Below, one piece after another: positions 35,365 through 44,556 of a stretch of DNA of 53,657 nucleotides. The position numbers and the translations under genes were made by a program. The number at the start of each line of letters is the position of its first letter. Within the stretch, counting starts at the first letter, position 1. This stretch comes from JBIKWM01 sp044356305 (GTDB taxonomy: Bacteria > Bacteroidota > Bacteroidia > UBA10329): assembly GCA_044356305.1 (NCBI GenBank), contig JBIKWM010000022.1, forward strand, positions 1 to 53,657, read 5' to 3'. The notes under the pieces are model-generated. The model searched no databases. It was not told the DNA's origin and saw only the letters and a list, made by a program, of their open reading frames with translations.

Positions 35365-36312
35365 TTAGCCTATGACATCCACATCGTAGCTGCCAGTGGT
35401 GTCGGGGCTGGCGTTGGTGCAGTTGAGGGCCTTATCTGTTGGGCTGCCCAGATCGGTGCGCTCCACTTCCTTGGTCTCGCCCGGTAGCACTTTCACGCCC
35501 ATGATGCACACATCGGTGCCAGCGGGGGCCAGGCAGAATAGCAGTTCGGTGTGGCCCGTGTTGGTTATCACCATTTTGGCTTTGGGGCCCACGAGCGCGG
35601 TCAGGTTCACGGTCTTGCTTCCGTCTACCGTGCCGGTAAAGTTTCGGCTCTTCTTGCCGCTCTGCATCAGACTCACCTCCCAGAAGTCGGCAATGAACGT
35701 AGGCGTGTCCCGATAAAGGTCCATCAGCACACCCAGATTGCCGTACATGATGCGGGCCAGGGCCACACGTGCCACCTCAAGTTGGCTGCTGCGCTGGTCT
35801 ATGATCTGCTCGCGCTGCTGTTGCGTGTCGCGAGCGGTCTTCAAGGTGGTGTGAAAAGCGTTGACCGCGGTCATTGTATCCACCAGGGCCGGATAATCGG
35901 CTAGGCGCAGGCCCAACCCTTTCACCTGCGCTATGCGCTCGTCAATGCCTCCTGACTGAAACGGTTTTCTGTGGTTTGGCATCAGCACCATGTAGTCTGG
36001 TGTCCCTTCCAGATGCACGTTCTGAATCTGAATGTCCCACTGCTTAATGCGTGTGCTGCTCAGGTCGTTCAGCAGTTGCTCCACCAGCAGTGTACTGCCC
36101 TTGCGGCTGCCCACAGCATTGCGATGGGCGGTGTAGGCATCGCTATAGGCCGTGTTGAGCGGGGTGGTGCGCACCAGCAGTGGGCCTATAACCGGGTCGA
36201 GGGCGTGGGCCGCCAGCCGCGAGGTGTGGTCGCTGCCCAGCACCAGCATCAGACCTTGGTCATCTGAGGTGCTGTTGTCAAACTGATTGTTCTCATACAT
36301 CCAATTTTCCAT
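35365..36312 (-). CDS. Orphan 315-aa protein downstream of a dyad array
   Basis: No signal peptide or membrane helix. The first two thirds look helical (about residues 40-225, including AHRNAVGSRKGSTLLVEQLL and a charged run THTTLKTARDTQQQREQII in outline, then IMYGNLGVLMDLYRDTPTF). The last 80 residues look like a small beta domain (MVITNTGHTELLFCL, VLPGETKEVERTDLG). I do not assign a family; proteins of this sort occur in several Bacteroidota. The gene stands alone, and its 5' side carries the 41-bp array at 36443-36715, starting 131 bp upstream of the start. The same arrangement is seen at 6962 and 52665. Confidence 0.7.
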   Translation of the reverse strand: MENWMYENNQFDNSTSDDQGLMLVLGSDHTSRLAAHALDPVIGPLLVRTTPLNTAYSDAYTAHRNAVGSRKGSTLLVEQLLNDLSSTRIKQWDIQIQNVHLEGTPDYMVLMPNHRKPFQSGGIDERIAQVKGLGLRLADYPALVDTMTAVNAFHTTLKTARDTQQQREQIIDQRSSQLEVARVALARIMYGNLGVLMDLYRDTPTFIADFWEVSLMQSGKKSRNFTGTVDGSKTVNLTALVGPKAKMVITNTGHTELLFCLAPAGTDVCIMGVKVLPGETKEVERTDLGSPTDKALNCTNASPDTTGSYDVDVIG

Positions 36313-36442
36313 GATTCAAAAGGGTTTTAAGGGTTTGTTGTTGATTTGAACAGCCGCAAACCACACATGGCAGACCGTAACCTATTTACGGTTTGCTCAA
36401 TCAGTGAAATTTTTTTTCGGTTCAATTCCCCTGTTATTCAAT

Positions 36443-36715
36443 CTGTAACCGTTACAGGAACTTCCGCAAGGCTGTGGATCATTCTGTAACCGTTACAGGA
36501 ACTTCCGCAAGGCTGGGGATCATTCTGTAACCGTTACAGGAACTTCCGCAAGGCTGTGAACCGTTCTGTGACCGTTACAGGAACTTTCACAAAGCCGTGG
36601 ACCGTCCTGTAACCGTTACAGGAACTTTAACAAGGCTGTGAACCGTTCTGTGACCATTACAGGGACTTCCACAAGGCTGTGGATCTTTCTGTAACCGTTA
36701 CAGAGACTTCCGCAG
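36443..36715. repeat. Tandem 41-bp repeats with two dyads per unit (6.7 copies)
   Basis: Units start at 36443, 36484, 36525, 36566, 36607, 36648 and 36689; the last is about 27 bp long. Each unit starts with dyad A, CTGTAAC-C-GTTACAG (7-bp arms, one central base), which is perfect in units 1, 2, 3, 5 and 7. Site B follows with its centre 20.5 bp later: its arms match perfectly in unit 6 (TCCACA-AGGC-TGTGGA) and imperfectly elsewhere (for example TCCGCA/TGTGGA). Dyads therefore repeat every 20.5 bp, about 13 in all. There are no unique spacers, so it is not a CRISPR array. Confidence 0.92.
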
Positions 36716-36786
36716 TACCTGAAAAGGGATGATCTGGCCACGCCAGGTCAATCTGCCGTTTCGCCCTCAGGCCAATGTCATTACCC

Positions 36787-36794
36787 CATCTTTG
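36787..36794 (+). promoter_or_regulatory. -7-like box CATCTTTG before the GTG at 36800
   Basis: One mismatch to TAnnTTTG, five bases before the start codon. Confidence 0.4.
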
Positions 36795-36799
36795 CCGCT

Positions 36800-37603
36800 G
36801 TGCACGGCACCCTATCAGCAACGCTCCGGTCGGCCATCCTCTGCGGCTGTGCTGCCATGCTGTGCACTACCGCCTCATTGCTGGCCCAGACGGCTGTTGA
36901 ACCCGTCAATTCTGACCGACCCGACCAGAGCGAGGGGCCCTATGTGCTGCCCCGCAGACTTGTGCAGGTAGAGACCGGGACGCTTTACGAGCCCGCTAAC
37001 GGGCTGAATGCCGTGCAGAACACGATGTTGCGCTTTGGGCTCAATGGCAGCACCGAGGCCCGCCTGCTCATTGATGCCGGGTACGCCAACGGCCAATGGC
37101 AGGTGCAGCCAATAGGGCTGAGTGTGAAACAGAAGCTGGTGCGGCCGCAAGGGGCCCGGCCCGATGTGGCCCTGGTAACCTACGTGCGCCTACATCCTTT
37201 GGCCACGGGCGAGGTGCGCCAGTCCACTCTGTCGTCAGCAATGGTGCTGGCCGCAGAGAGTGCCATTGAAGACAGATTGTTCCTGACCTACACGGTCGGA
37301 GGCGCCTTCGCTGACCTCGGGCCACCGGCCACGGCCATTTTCACCACCGAGGCCCTGTACCGGCCACGACCCGACCTGGCAGTGTTCGTAGAGTATTTCG
37401 GCAACCTGAATACCACCATGCTCAATGGTGTCGATGCAGGCATCATGTACCACCCCATGCCGCTCATCATGCTCGATGTGGCCGCGGCCCTTATCAATGA
37501 GAACGGGACCTGGGGAGGTTACATCACCGGTGGGCTGAGTTTCAGGATGGGTGACAGACGGGCCGCCATGCGAGCGGCAAAACGGAGCCTCGGCCAGCCC
37601 TGA
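36800..37603 (+). CDS. Outer-membrane transporter-like protein (phenol-MetA family type)
   Basis: 267 aa. The GTG start gives a signal peptide ending CTTASLLAQ. The mature part opens VNSDRPDQSEGPYVLPRRLVQVETG, the hallmark of the pfam Phenol_MetA_deg group of outer-membrane beta-barrels in Bacteroidota, followed by alternating strand patterns to the end. The function of these proteins is poorly known; they are often labelled transporter. It stands in front of a metal-efflux operon and could be part of it, though 74 bp and a consensus promoter (37633-37662) separate it from the next gene. Confidence 0.75.
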   Translation: MHGTLSATLRSAILCGCAAMLCTTASLLAQTAVEPVNSDRPDQSEGPYVLPRRLVQVETGTLYEPANGLNAVQNTMLRFGLNGSTEARLLIDAGYANGQWQVQPIGLSVKQKLVRPQGARPDVALVTYVRLHPLATGEVRQSTLSSAMVLAAESAIEDRLFLTYTVGGAFADLGPPATAIFTTEALYRPRPDLAVFVEYFGNLNTTMLNGVDAGIMYHPMPLIMLDVAAALINENGTWGGYITGGLSFRMGDRRAAMRAAKRSLGQP

Positions 37604-37632
37604 TCCTTAACATTGGCTTAATAATGGGCGGA

Positions 37633-37662
37633 TTTAAATCCTACCGGACCACTATAGTTTTG
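37633..37662 (+). promoter_or_regulatory. Promoter upstream of the efflux operon
   Basis: TTT at 37633-37635, a 19-bp spacer and TAGTTTTG at 37655-37662, an exact TAnnTTTG. The ATG at 37678 lies 15 bases further on. Confidence 0.6.
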
Positions 37663-37677
37663 CGGCCGGAAATCTGA

Positions 37678-38019
37678 ATGCTACGCCTCGCACTCCTTTC
37701 GTTGTTCCTGCTGGTCAAGGGCTTTGGGCCGCTGCCCATGGCCCATGCCGGTGTGGCCCAGTTGGGCACAGGCACAGATGTGGAGTCGCTGTTCATAGAC
37801 ATCTCTGACGACTTTGCCTACGGCTTCGGAGAGAAGTCTGAGAAACAGGTGGTGTCGCGCTCCAAGCGTGTGGAGTTCCGCTCCAAGCTGAAATGCGCGG
37901 TCGATTTTCCGGTTGTCGCCAAAAGACCCGTTGTGGTCCTATCGGAGGGTGCTGCCATAGGCACCCGGCATTGCCTGCGGTACCCTGTTGTGGTATCGTT
38001 GTGCAATCTCAGATTATGA
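37678..38019 (+). CDS. Small secreted protein ahead of efflux genes, function unknown
   Basis: 113 aa with signal peptide MLRLALLSLFLLVKGFGPLPMAHAG. The mature part is short and mixed, with no recognised domain; three cysteines are spread through the C-terminal half. Small exported proteins often sit first in Bacteroidota heavy-metal efflux operons, but this one is not obviously His/Cys-rich. A good promoter is directly upstream. About 150 bp without a gene separates it from the outer-membrane factor. Confidence 0.55.
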   Translation: MLRLALLSLFLLVKGFGPLPMAHAGVAQLGTGTDVESLFIDISDDFAYGFGEKSEKQVVSRSKRVEFRSKLKCAVDFPVVAKRPVVVLSEGAAIGTRHCLRYPVVVSLCNLRL

Positions 38020-38166
38020 TCAACATATAGCGGCCCGTTAAGGGCCTGACGTGTTCCTGTGCCACACTGTGGTGCGGGGGCGCGGTGCCTTGCGTATGGG
38101 CCCCAGTAGAGGCCCCGCATGGGCAGTTCTCTGCCTTTTCACAATCAATCCATTCAATCCTTTCAC

Positions 38167-39432
38167 ATGAGCAGACTGTGTACTGCTGTCATCCTGTGCA
38201 TGGCCATACCGGGTATGGCCCAAACTGCCGTTGAGGCGCGTGTGCCGCGCATCATGGAACTGTCGTATGCCGATGCTTCGGCCCTGTTCATCAAAGAGAG
38301 CCTGCCCCTTGTGGCCGCCAGCTACGATGTGCAGGTGGCCGAGGCCGACCTGATGCAGGCCCGGCTGTGGAACAACCCGCACTTCAACTGGAACCAGGAC
38401 CTGTACAGCGTGGAGCGCAACGAGTACTTCAATCAGAACAACCAGCGCCTGATCCAGATCGATCAGCTCTTCTCCATTGCCGGCAAGCACACCCGGAGCG
38501 TGAAGCTGGCCAAGATCAATGTAGACCTGAACAGGCTCATCTATCAGGATGTGCGGAGGTCGCTTCAGTACGAGCTGGGCAATCTCTACTATTCGCTACA
38601 GGGCCTGCAGGAGAGTGCCGAACTGTACAAGATGGTGTACGAGCAGTTCCGCACACTCATCGATGCCTACGAGGTCCAGTTCAGGGTGGGCGCCATACCG
38701 GGCAACGAGCTCACACGGCTCAAAGGGGAGCTGTTGGCCATTCAGACCGAGATAATAAACAACCAGAATGAGGCCAACTCGGTGATGTCGGACCTGCGCA
38801 CACTGCTCAACCTGAGGCCCGAGGTGACCATTAGCACCACCGAGCCGCTCCGGGTGGTGAGCGAGGGCAGCGTGGCCTATGCCGAACTGCTTGAACGGGC
38901 ACGCAAGTCAAGACCCGACTACCTGCTGCGGCAGCGCGAGGTGGACTACCACGAGATGGACCTCAAACTGCAACGGTCGACCGCTGTGCCCGATGTGCTG
39001 CTGGGATACCAGCCGCATGATAAGGGCAGCAACTACGTGCGGCCCTATACCGGTCTGGTACTCGAGTTCGACCTGCCGCTGTTCAACCGCAACCAGGGCG
39101 CCATACAGGCCGCCAAGACCAGGATCGCAAAGGCACAGGTGGAGCAGAGCTATGGCGACATGAGCCTTGAGAACGAACTGAGCACATCCATATATCAGTT
39201 GCTTAACACCAACCGGGCCCTGGCCAACTACAGCAACAGTTTCCTTGACGAGCTGAAGCGAACCAACGACCGGGCCCGCGAGAATTTCAACAATAAGAAC
39301 ATCAGTATGCTCGAGTACATCGATGTGCAGCGCACCTATGTGCAGACCATGCACGAGTACATAGCACTGAAGAGCCAGAGCATGCTCAATGTGCAGGAAC
39401 TCAATTTCACTGTCGGGGCCGAGGTGTTCTGA
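38167..39432 (+). CDS. Outer-membrane efflux factor (TolC/CzcC-like)
   Basis: 421 aa with signal peptide MSRLCTAVILCMAIPGMAQ. It has the paired TolC helical repeats: LPLVAASYDVQVAEADLMQARLWNNPHFNW in the first half and its counterpart with VDYHEMDLKLQRSTAVPDVLLGY in the second (each named in outline). Long helices between about 140 and 230 and 300 and 410 make the periplasmic tunnel. It works with the adaptor at 40213 and the RND pump at 41347. The frame upstream to 38119 does not look like a signal, so the ATG at 38167 is preferred. Confidence 0.9.
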   Translation: MSRLCTAVILCMAIPGMAQTAVEARVPRIMELSYADASALFIKESLPLVAASYDVQVAEADLMQARLWNNPHFNWNQDLYSVERNEYFNQNNQRLIQIDQLFSIAGKHTRSVKLAKINVDLNRLIYQDVRRSLQYELGNLYYSLQGLQESAELYKMVYEQFRTLIDAYEVQFRVGAIPGNELTRLKGELLAIQTEIINNQNEANSVMSDLRTLLNLRPEVTISTTEPLRVVSEGSVAYAELLERARKSRPDYLLRQREVDYHEMDLKLQRSTAVPDVLLGYQPHDKGSNYVRPYTGLVLEFDLPLFNRNQGAIQAAKTRIAKAQVEQSYGDMSLENELSTSIYQLLNTNRALANYSNSFLDELKRTNDRARENFNNKNISMLEYIDVQRTYVQTMHEYIALKSQSMLNVQELNFTVGAEVF

Positions 39433-39462
39433 CATCACGCTGACACTGATCCACAACACAAA

Positions 39463-40158
39463 ATGAAAATCAGCATCACCATGAGGCATCTCTTCATCCC
39501 TCTGTTGGCCCTACTTTCTCTTGTGGCACAGGCACAGACAGACACAGTGCCCGCCCCCAAGGCCAAGAAGTTCCATTTCGGGGTCACGTTCATCAACGCG
39601 TGGTCATCTGTGGTGGGAAACACCCCTGACCATTACTACAAACCATCGCTGGGTGGCGGGGTCAAGGTGGAATACTACCCGCTGCACTGGCTCGGTCTGG
39701 GTCTGGGCGCCCACTTCCAGCAACGTGGGGCGGGGGTCACCCAGCCCGACACCGGTTTCACGGCACCGTCCATGAACACGTATCGCATGCGCTTCCGCAT
39801 GAACTGCATCGATGTGCCGGTATCGGTCATACTGCGCTCACCGGCCATTCTCAAAAGATCCATCCGTTTCAGCGGCTCGTTCGGGGTGGCGCCCACCTAC
39901 ATGTTCGGGGCCACCTACAACTGGATCAGTGCCGAGGACGGTTTTCATGACATCACGGAATACACCTCCGACATACAGGCCTTCGACTTCCAACTGATGG
40001 GGTCGGTCGGTATCGATGTCAATGCCTGGGGCACCGTTTTCCAGCTCAGGTATGTCAACTCATTCGGCACCATGAACATCTACCGCCCGGGCGGTGTATT
40101 CGCTGGCTATGATGGCCGCAATGTGCTGCACGGCATAGGACTCGGATGGATGTACTGA
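39463..40158 (+). CDS. Outer-membrane beta-barrel protein within the efflux operon
   Basis: 231 aa. A second ATG at 39481 gives a cleaner signal peptide (MRHLFIPLLALLSLVAQAQ). The mature part is an eight-strand type barrel of the PorT/OMP_b-brl group, with KKFHFGVTFINAW, LGLGLGAHFQQRG and the C-terminal aromatic ending GIGLGWMY. It is unusual between the outer-membrane factor and the membrane-fusion gene, where the three pump parts are normally adjacent. Gaps of 30 and 54 bp to its neighbours support one operon. Confidence 0.75.
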   Translation: MKISITMRHLFIPLLALLSLVAQAQTDTVPAPKAKKFHFGVTFINAWSSVVGNTPDHYYKPSLGGGVKVEYYPLHWLGLGLGAHFQQRGAGVTQPDTGFTAPSMNTYRMRFRMNCIDVPVSVILRSPAILKRSIRFSGSFGVAPTYMFGATYNWISAEDGFHDITEYTSDIQAFDFQLMGSVGIDVNAWGTVFQLRYVNSFGTMNIYRPGGVFAGYDGRNVLHGIGLGWMY

Positions 40159-40212
40159 TCCACACAACCGCACAACACAGAGAGCATACAGAACTAAGCA
40201 CACACAAACAAG

Positions 40213-41286
40213 ATGAGAAAGACCCTGATACCGCTGCTGGCCCTGGTGGCCGTTGCATGCAACAAAGAGGAACCCAAACCGGCCCAAGGGCCCTTCCGCC
40301 TCACCGAGACCCTTTCAAAGGAGAACCGCACAGCCACAGTGGAGATGCGCCCCGTTGAGAACGAGCTTGTGCTTTCAGGCAAGATCGGCTTTGATGAGGA
40401 CCGCGTGGCCAAGGTATTTCCGCTGGCTGGCGGATTTGTGAAGGAGCTAACCGTTGAGCTGGGCGACATGGTGAGCAAGGGCCAGGTGATGGCCATCATC
40501 CGCAGTCCGGAAATAGCCGGTTTCACCAAGGAAGGGGCCGATGCCAAGGCCCAGGTAACCGTGGCCGAAAAGAACCTCCAGGTGGCCGAGGAGCTGTTCA
40601 AGGCCTCCATCAAATCTGAGCTCGACCTGATCAATGCCCGCAAGGACCTTGAGAATGCAAAGGCTGAGAGCCAGCGCATACAGGAAGTGCTCGACATGTA
40701 CGGGGCAGGGGCAGGGTCGGTGTACCCCATCAAGTCGCCAGTGACCGGGGTGGTCATTGAGAAGAACATAGCCCTGAACATGGAACTGCGCACCGAGGAC
40801 ATAAGCCCTGCCTTTGTGGTGGCCAGCCTGGACGATGTGTGGGTCATGGCCAACATCTATGAGTCGGACCTGAGCAAGGTCAAAGAGGGATTTGAGGCCG
40901 ATGTGACCACCGTATCGTACCCCGACAAGGTGTACAGGGGCAAGATTGACAAGATCTTCAGTCTGATGGACTCTGAGAGCAAAGTGGTGAAGGCACGTGT
41001 CACCCTCCGCAACGAGGGATTTGAACTCAAGCCCGAGATGTTTGCCCATGTGAGGGTGCGGTACAGCGAGGCCGAACAGCAACTGGCCGTGCCGGCCAAG
41101 GCCGTGATATTCGATAAGAGCCGTCATTTCGTGATGGTATACAGGGCCGATGACGACATAGAGACCCGCGAGGTGACCCTGCACAACGAGAACTCAGAGA
41201 CCGCCTATATAGCCACTGGCCTCAAACAGGGCGAGAAGGTGATGATAAATAACCAGTTGCTGGTGTACGATGCGCTCAATGACTGA
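40213..41286 (+). CDS. RND efflux membrane-fusion lipoprotein (CzcB/CusB-like)
   Basis: 357 aa lipoprotein with lipobox LVAVAC (C16). The two barrel-sandwich halves are VFPLAGGFVKELTVELGDMVSKG (outline) and PIKSPVTGVVIEKNIALNMELR (outline), separated by a helical hairpin (about residues 110-165). The beta-barrel and membrane-proximal domains follow. It links the RND pump to the outer-membrane factor. No N-terminal metal-binding extension is seen. Confidence 0.92.
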   Translation: MRKTLIPLLALVAVACNKEEPKPAQGPFRLTETLSKENRTATVEMRPVENELVLSGKIGFDEDRVAKVFPLAGGFVKELTVELGDMVSKGQVMAIIRSPEIAGFTKEGADAKAQVTVAEKNLQVAEELFKASIKSELDLINARKDLENAKAESQRIQEVLDMYGAGAGSVYPIKSPVTGVVIEKNIALNMELRTEDISPAFVVASLDDVWVMANIYESDLSKVKEGFEADVTTVSYPDKVYRGKIDKIFSLMDSESKVVKARVTLRNEGFELKPEMFAHVRVRYSEAEQQLAVPAKAVIFDKSRHFVMVYRADDDIETREVTLHNENSETAYIATGLKQGEKVMINNQLLVYDALND

Positions 41287-41346
41287 GTACACCGATCACC
41301 ACCCACCGCATGAACTGACCATAGGCGCGGCCCTGCCGCATGTATC

Positions 41347-44300
41347 ATGAACAAAGCAGTAAAGAACATAGTCTCCTTCTCGCTCAAGAACAGGTTCTTC
41401 GTGTTCTTCACCTCCGGCCTGCTCATTGCCGCAGGCATCTGGAGCTATCTGAACACCCCGTTGGAGGCATTCCCTGATGTGACCAACACGCAGATCATCA
41501 TTGTGACCCAATGGAACGGCCGGAGTGCAGAGGAAGTCGAGCGATTTGTAAGCGTGCCCATTGAGGTGGCCATGAACAGCGTGCAGCGCAAGACCAGCGT
41601 TCGCAGCATCTCCATGTTCGGCCTCAGTGTCATGAAGATCATCTTCGATGATGATGTGGACGATTTTTTCGCCCGCCAGCAGGTGAACAACCTGCTGCGA
41701 AACGTGAACCTGCCCGAGGGGGTGGAACCCGATGTGCAGCCGCCATACGGCCCCACGGGCGAAATATTCCGCTATACCCTCAAGAGCGAACGCAAACCCA
41801 CCGAACTGCTGGCCTGGCAGGACTGGGTCATCGACCGCCAGCTAAGGGCCGTGCCAGGTGTGGCCGATATCGTATCGTTCGGGGGCTCGCGCAAGGTGTA
41901 TGAGGTGAATGTGAACCCGCTGTTGCTGAGCAAATACGACATCACCCCGCTCGAAGTCTACGAGGCCATATCGAACAGTAACATCAACGTAGGTGGCGAC
42001 ATCATTGAGAAGAACGGTCAGGCATATGTTGTACGTGGTATCGGATTGCTTCAGAGTATCACCGACATTGAGAACATCCTGATCGAGACCATTGACGATG
42101 TGCCCATACTCGTCAAGAACGTGGCCGATGTGCGCGAGGGCAGCCTGCCACGTGTGGGTCAGGTGGGCCTCGATGAGAACGATGATGTGGTGGAGGGAAT
42201 CATTGTAATGCGCAAGGGCGAGAACCCCGCGCAGGTGCTCTCAAGGGTGAAGGAGAAAATAGCCGAGATCAACGAGAAGGTACTGCCCACCGATATCCAG
42301 ATGGTCACCTTCTACGACCGTGACAAGCTTATGACCTACTGCCGCGACACGGTGCTCAAGAATCTGGTCGAGGGCATCCTGCTGGTCACGCTCGTGGTCT
42401 TCATTTTCATGGCTGACTGGCGTAGCACGGTCATCGTGTCGCTCATCATCCCGCTTTCACTGCTCTTCGCCTTCATGTGCCTCAAGATGAAAGGCATGTC
42501 TGCTAACCTCCTCAGCATGGGTGCCATTGATTTCGGCATAATCATAGACGGGGCGGTGGTCATGGTCGAGGGCATTTTCGTGCTGCTCGCACACAAGGCG
42601 CACGAGGTGGGTATGCCCGCCTTCAACCGCCTGAGCAAGATGGGCATGATCAAGCGCACGGGTGGCGAACTGGGTAAGGCCATCTTCTTCTCCAAGCTCA
42701 TAATCATCACAAGCCTCATTCCCATTTTCGCCTTTGAGAAGGTCGAGGGCAAGCTCTTCTCTCCATTGGCCTACACCCTCGGCTTCGCCCTTATGGGCGC
42801 CCTCTTCTATACCCTTACACTGGTGCCTGTGCTGGCAAGCATCCTCTACAATAAGGATGTGAAGGAGCGCAACAACCCCATCGTGAATTTCTTCGACCGC
42901 ATCGTGTCGGGCGGCTTCGGGTTCACCTACGCCCACGTGCGAATGAGTTTCATTGGCACAGCCATCATCATTGCAGTGAGTGTGCTGTCGTACCGTTTCA
43001 TGGGTTCTGAGTTCCTGCCCACCCTTAATGAAGGGGCCCTCTGGGTGGAGGCCAAGTTGCCCATGAGCAGCTCCATTACGGAGACTAACAAGTTTGTTCA
43101 CATTTTCAGGGAGAAGCTCAATGAGTTCGATGAGGTCGAATCCGTGCTCTCACAGATAGGCCGCAGCAACGATGGTACCGACCCCTCAGGTTTCTTCTAT
43201 GTGCAATGTCAGGTGAACCTTAAACCCAAGGAGGACTGGCAGCGCGACATCACCTACGAGCAACTGGTGGAGGAGATGGATGCCAAACTGCGGCAGTACC
43301 CGGGCGTGGTGTACAATTACTCACAGCCCATCATTGACAACGTGGCCGAGGCCGTGGCAGGCATCAATGCCTCGCTGGCCGTCAAGATCTTCGGCAACGA
43401 CCTCAATGTGCTCAATGCCAAGGCCGACAGTATTGCCGCCATTCTGCGCACCGTGCACGGGGTGAAGGACCTCGGCATCATGCGCAACATCGGCCAGCCC
43501 GAGCTCAGCATCATTCTCAACCAACAGAAGATGGCCATGTACGGCATCACCATTGCCGATGCAGAGACGGTCATTGAGATGGCCATAGGTGGAAAGACCG
43601 CCACCCGCTTCTTTGAGCAGGAGAAGAAATTCGATGTGCGCGTGCGTTACGAGAAGGACTACCGACAGAGCGAGCGCGAGGTGGCCGAACTGAAGGTTCC
43701 CTCACTTAAAGGCAACAAGGTGCCATTGAAAGAGATAGCCGAGATAAAGACCGTGACAGGTCCGGCCTTTATCTACCGCGACAACAACAGACGGTTCATC
43801 GCCATCAAATTCTCCATTCGCGAGCGCGACCTCGGCAGCACCATTGCCGAGGCTCAGAAAAAGGTCGAGAGTCAGGTGCAGTTCGATAAGGGCTACAGCG
43901 TGGTATGGAGCGGTGAGTTCGAAAACCAGGTGCGTGCCCAGAACCGCCTCAAGGAGGTTGTTCCCATTGTTCTGGTGGCCATCTTCTTCCTGCTGGTCAT
44001 CGCCTTCGGCAATTCGAAGGATGCCGGTCTGGTGCTCATCAACGTGCCATTTGCCATGATCGGGGGCATATGGGCGCTGCATGTCACGGGTACCATCTTC
44101 AGCATATCAGCCGGCATTGGTTTCATTGCCCTGTTCGGTATCTGCATTCAGAACGGGGTGATACTCATCTCGGTGTTCAAGAAGAACCTCGCAGAAGGGC
44201 TACCCATGGCAAAGGCCCTCAAAGACGGGGTGCGCGAACGCACCCGCCCCGTGGTGATGACCGCTATCATGGCCGCCATAGGTCTGTTACCGGCCGCACT

Positions 44301-44484
44301 GTCCACCGGAATCGGATCGGAGACTCAGAAACCACTGGCCATTGTGGTCATAGGTGGTCTGGTATCGGCCACTGTGCTCACTCTGCTCATCTTCCCACTG
44401 GTGTTCAAGCAGTTCTATAAGCCCAAGAAACACAGCAAGGCCGTTGCCGTGGATGTTCCTCACGGACCGGGAAAGGCGTTCTGA
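41347..44484 (+). CDS. Heavy-metal RND efflux pump (CzcA-like)
   Basis: 1045 aa, full length for the HME-RND family. TM4 carries the motif DFGIIIDGAVVMVEG with D395, D401 and E408, the pattern of the HME1-type pumps for divalent ions (Co, Zn, Cd, Ni); Cu/Ag pumps have a different TM4 pattern. Twelve membrane segments and two large periplasmic loops are visible. It starts 60 bp after the adaptor gene. A perfect 14-bp terminator stem follows the stop. Confidence 0.95.
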   Translation: MNKAVKNIVSFSLKNRFFVFFTSGLLIAAGIWSYLNTPLEAFPDVTNTQIIIVTQWNGRSAEEVERFVSVPIEVAMNSVQRKTSVRSISMFGLSVMKIIFDDDVDDFFARQQVNNLLRNVNLPEGVEPDVQPPYGPTGEIFRYTLKSERKPTELLAWQDWVIDRQLRAVPGVADIVSFGGSRKVYEVNVNPLLLSKYDITPLEVYEAISNSNINVGGDIIEKNGQAYVVRGIGLLQSITDIENILIETIDDVPILVKNVADVREGSLPRVGQVGLDENDDVVEGIIVMRKGENPAQVLSRVKEKIAEINEKVLPTDIQMVTFYDRDKLMTYCRDTVLKNLVEGILLVTLVVFIFMADWRSTVIVSLIIPLSLLFAFMCLKMKGMSANLLSMGAIDFGIIIDGAVVMVEGIFVLLAHKAHEVGMPAFNRLSKMGMIKRTGGELGKAIFFSKLIIITSLIPIFAFEKVEGKLFSPLAYTLGFALMGALFYTLTLVPVLASILYNKDVKERNNPIVNFFDRIVSGGFGFTYAHVRMSFIGTAIIIAVSVLSYRFMGSEFLPTLNEGALWVEAKLPMSSSITETNKFVHIFREKLNEFDEVESVLSQIGRSNDGTDPSGFFYVQCQVNLKPKEDWQRDITYEQLVEEMDAKLRQYPGVVYNYSQPIIDNVAEAVAGINASLAVKIFGNDLNVLNAKADSIAAILRTVHGVKDLGIMRNIGQPELSIILNQQKMAMYGITIADAETVIEMAIGGKTATRFFEQEKKFDVRVRYEKDYRQSEREVAELKVPSLKGNKVPLKEIAEIKTVTGPAFIYRDNNRRFIAIKFSIRERDLGSTIAEAQKKVESQVQFDKGYSVVWSGEFENQVRAQNRLKEVVPIVLVAIFFLLVIAFGNSKDAGLVLINVPFAMIGGIWALHVTGTIFSISAGIGFIALFGICIQNGVILISVFKKNLAEGLPMAKALKDGVRERTRPVVMTAIMAAIGLLPAALSTGIGSETQKPLAIVVIGGLVSATVLTLLIFPLVFKQFYKPKKHSKAVAVDVPHGPGKAF

Positions 44485-44500
44485 GATGGTATGATATGAA

Positions 44501-44541
44501 ACCGCCCCTTCCGTACTGGCAAGACCAACGGAAGGGGCGGT
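44501..44541. terminator. Strong hairpin between convergent genes
   Basis: Perfect 14-bp stem accgccccttccgt / acggaaggggcggt with a 13-base loop. The T-runs are weak on both sides, but it lies between two convergent stops (44484 and 44557) and probably ends both transcripts. Confidence 0.8.
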
Positions 44542-44556
44542 CCCTTTAACGGCCGA

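Larger units (their letters stand above)
36313..36799. other. Divergent intergenic region with dyad array
   Basis: 487 bp without a gene. Next to the minus-strand start is a dyad, ccgtaa-cctat-ttacgg (about 36378-36394), close in sequence to the array palindrome, then an A/T-rich stretch, then the array. The plus-strand gene at 36800 begins 85 bp after it. Confidence 0.6.

Noticed and set aside
36443..36715. CRISPR array
   Set aside because: The repeats are directly tandem, with no unique spacers, and no cas genes are nearby.
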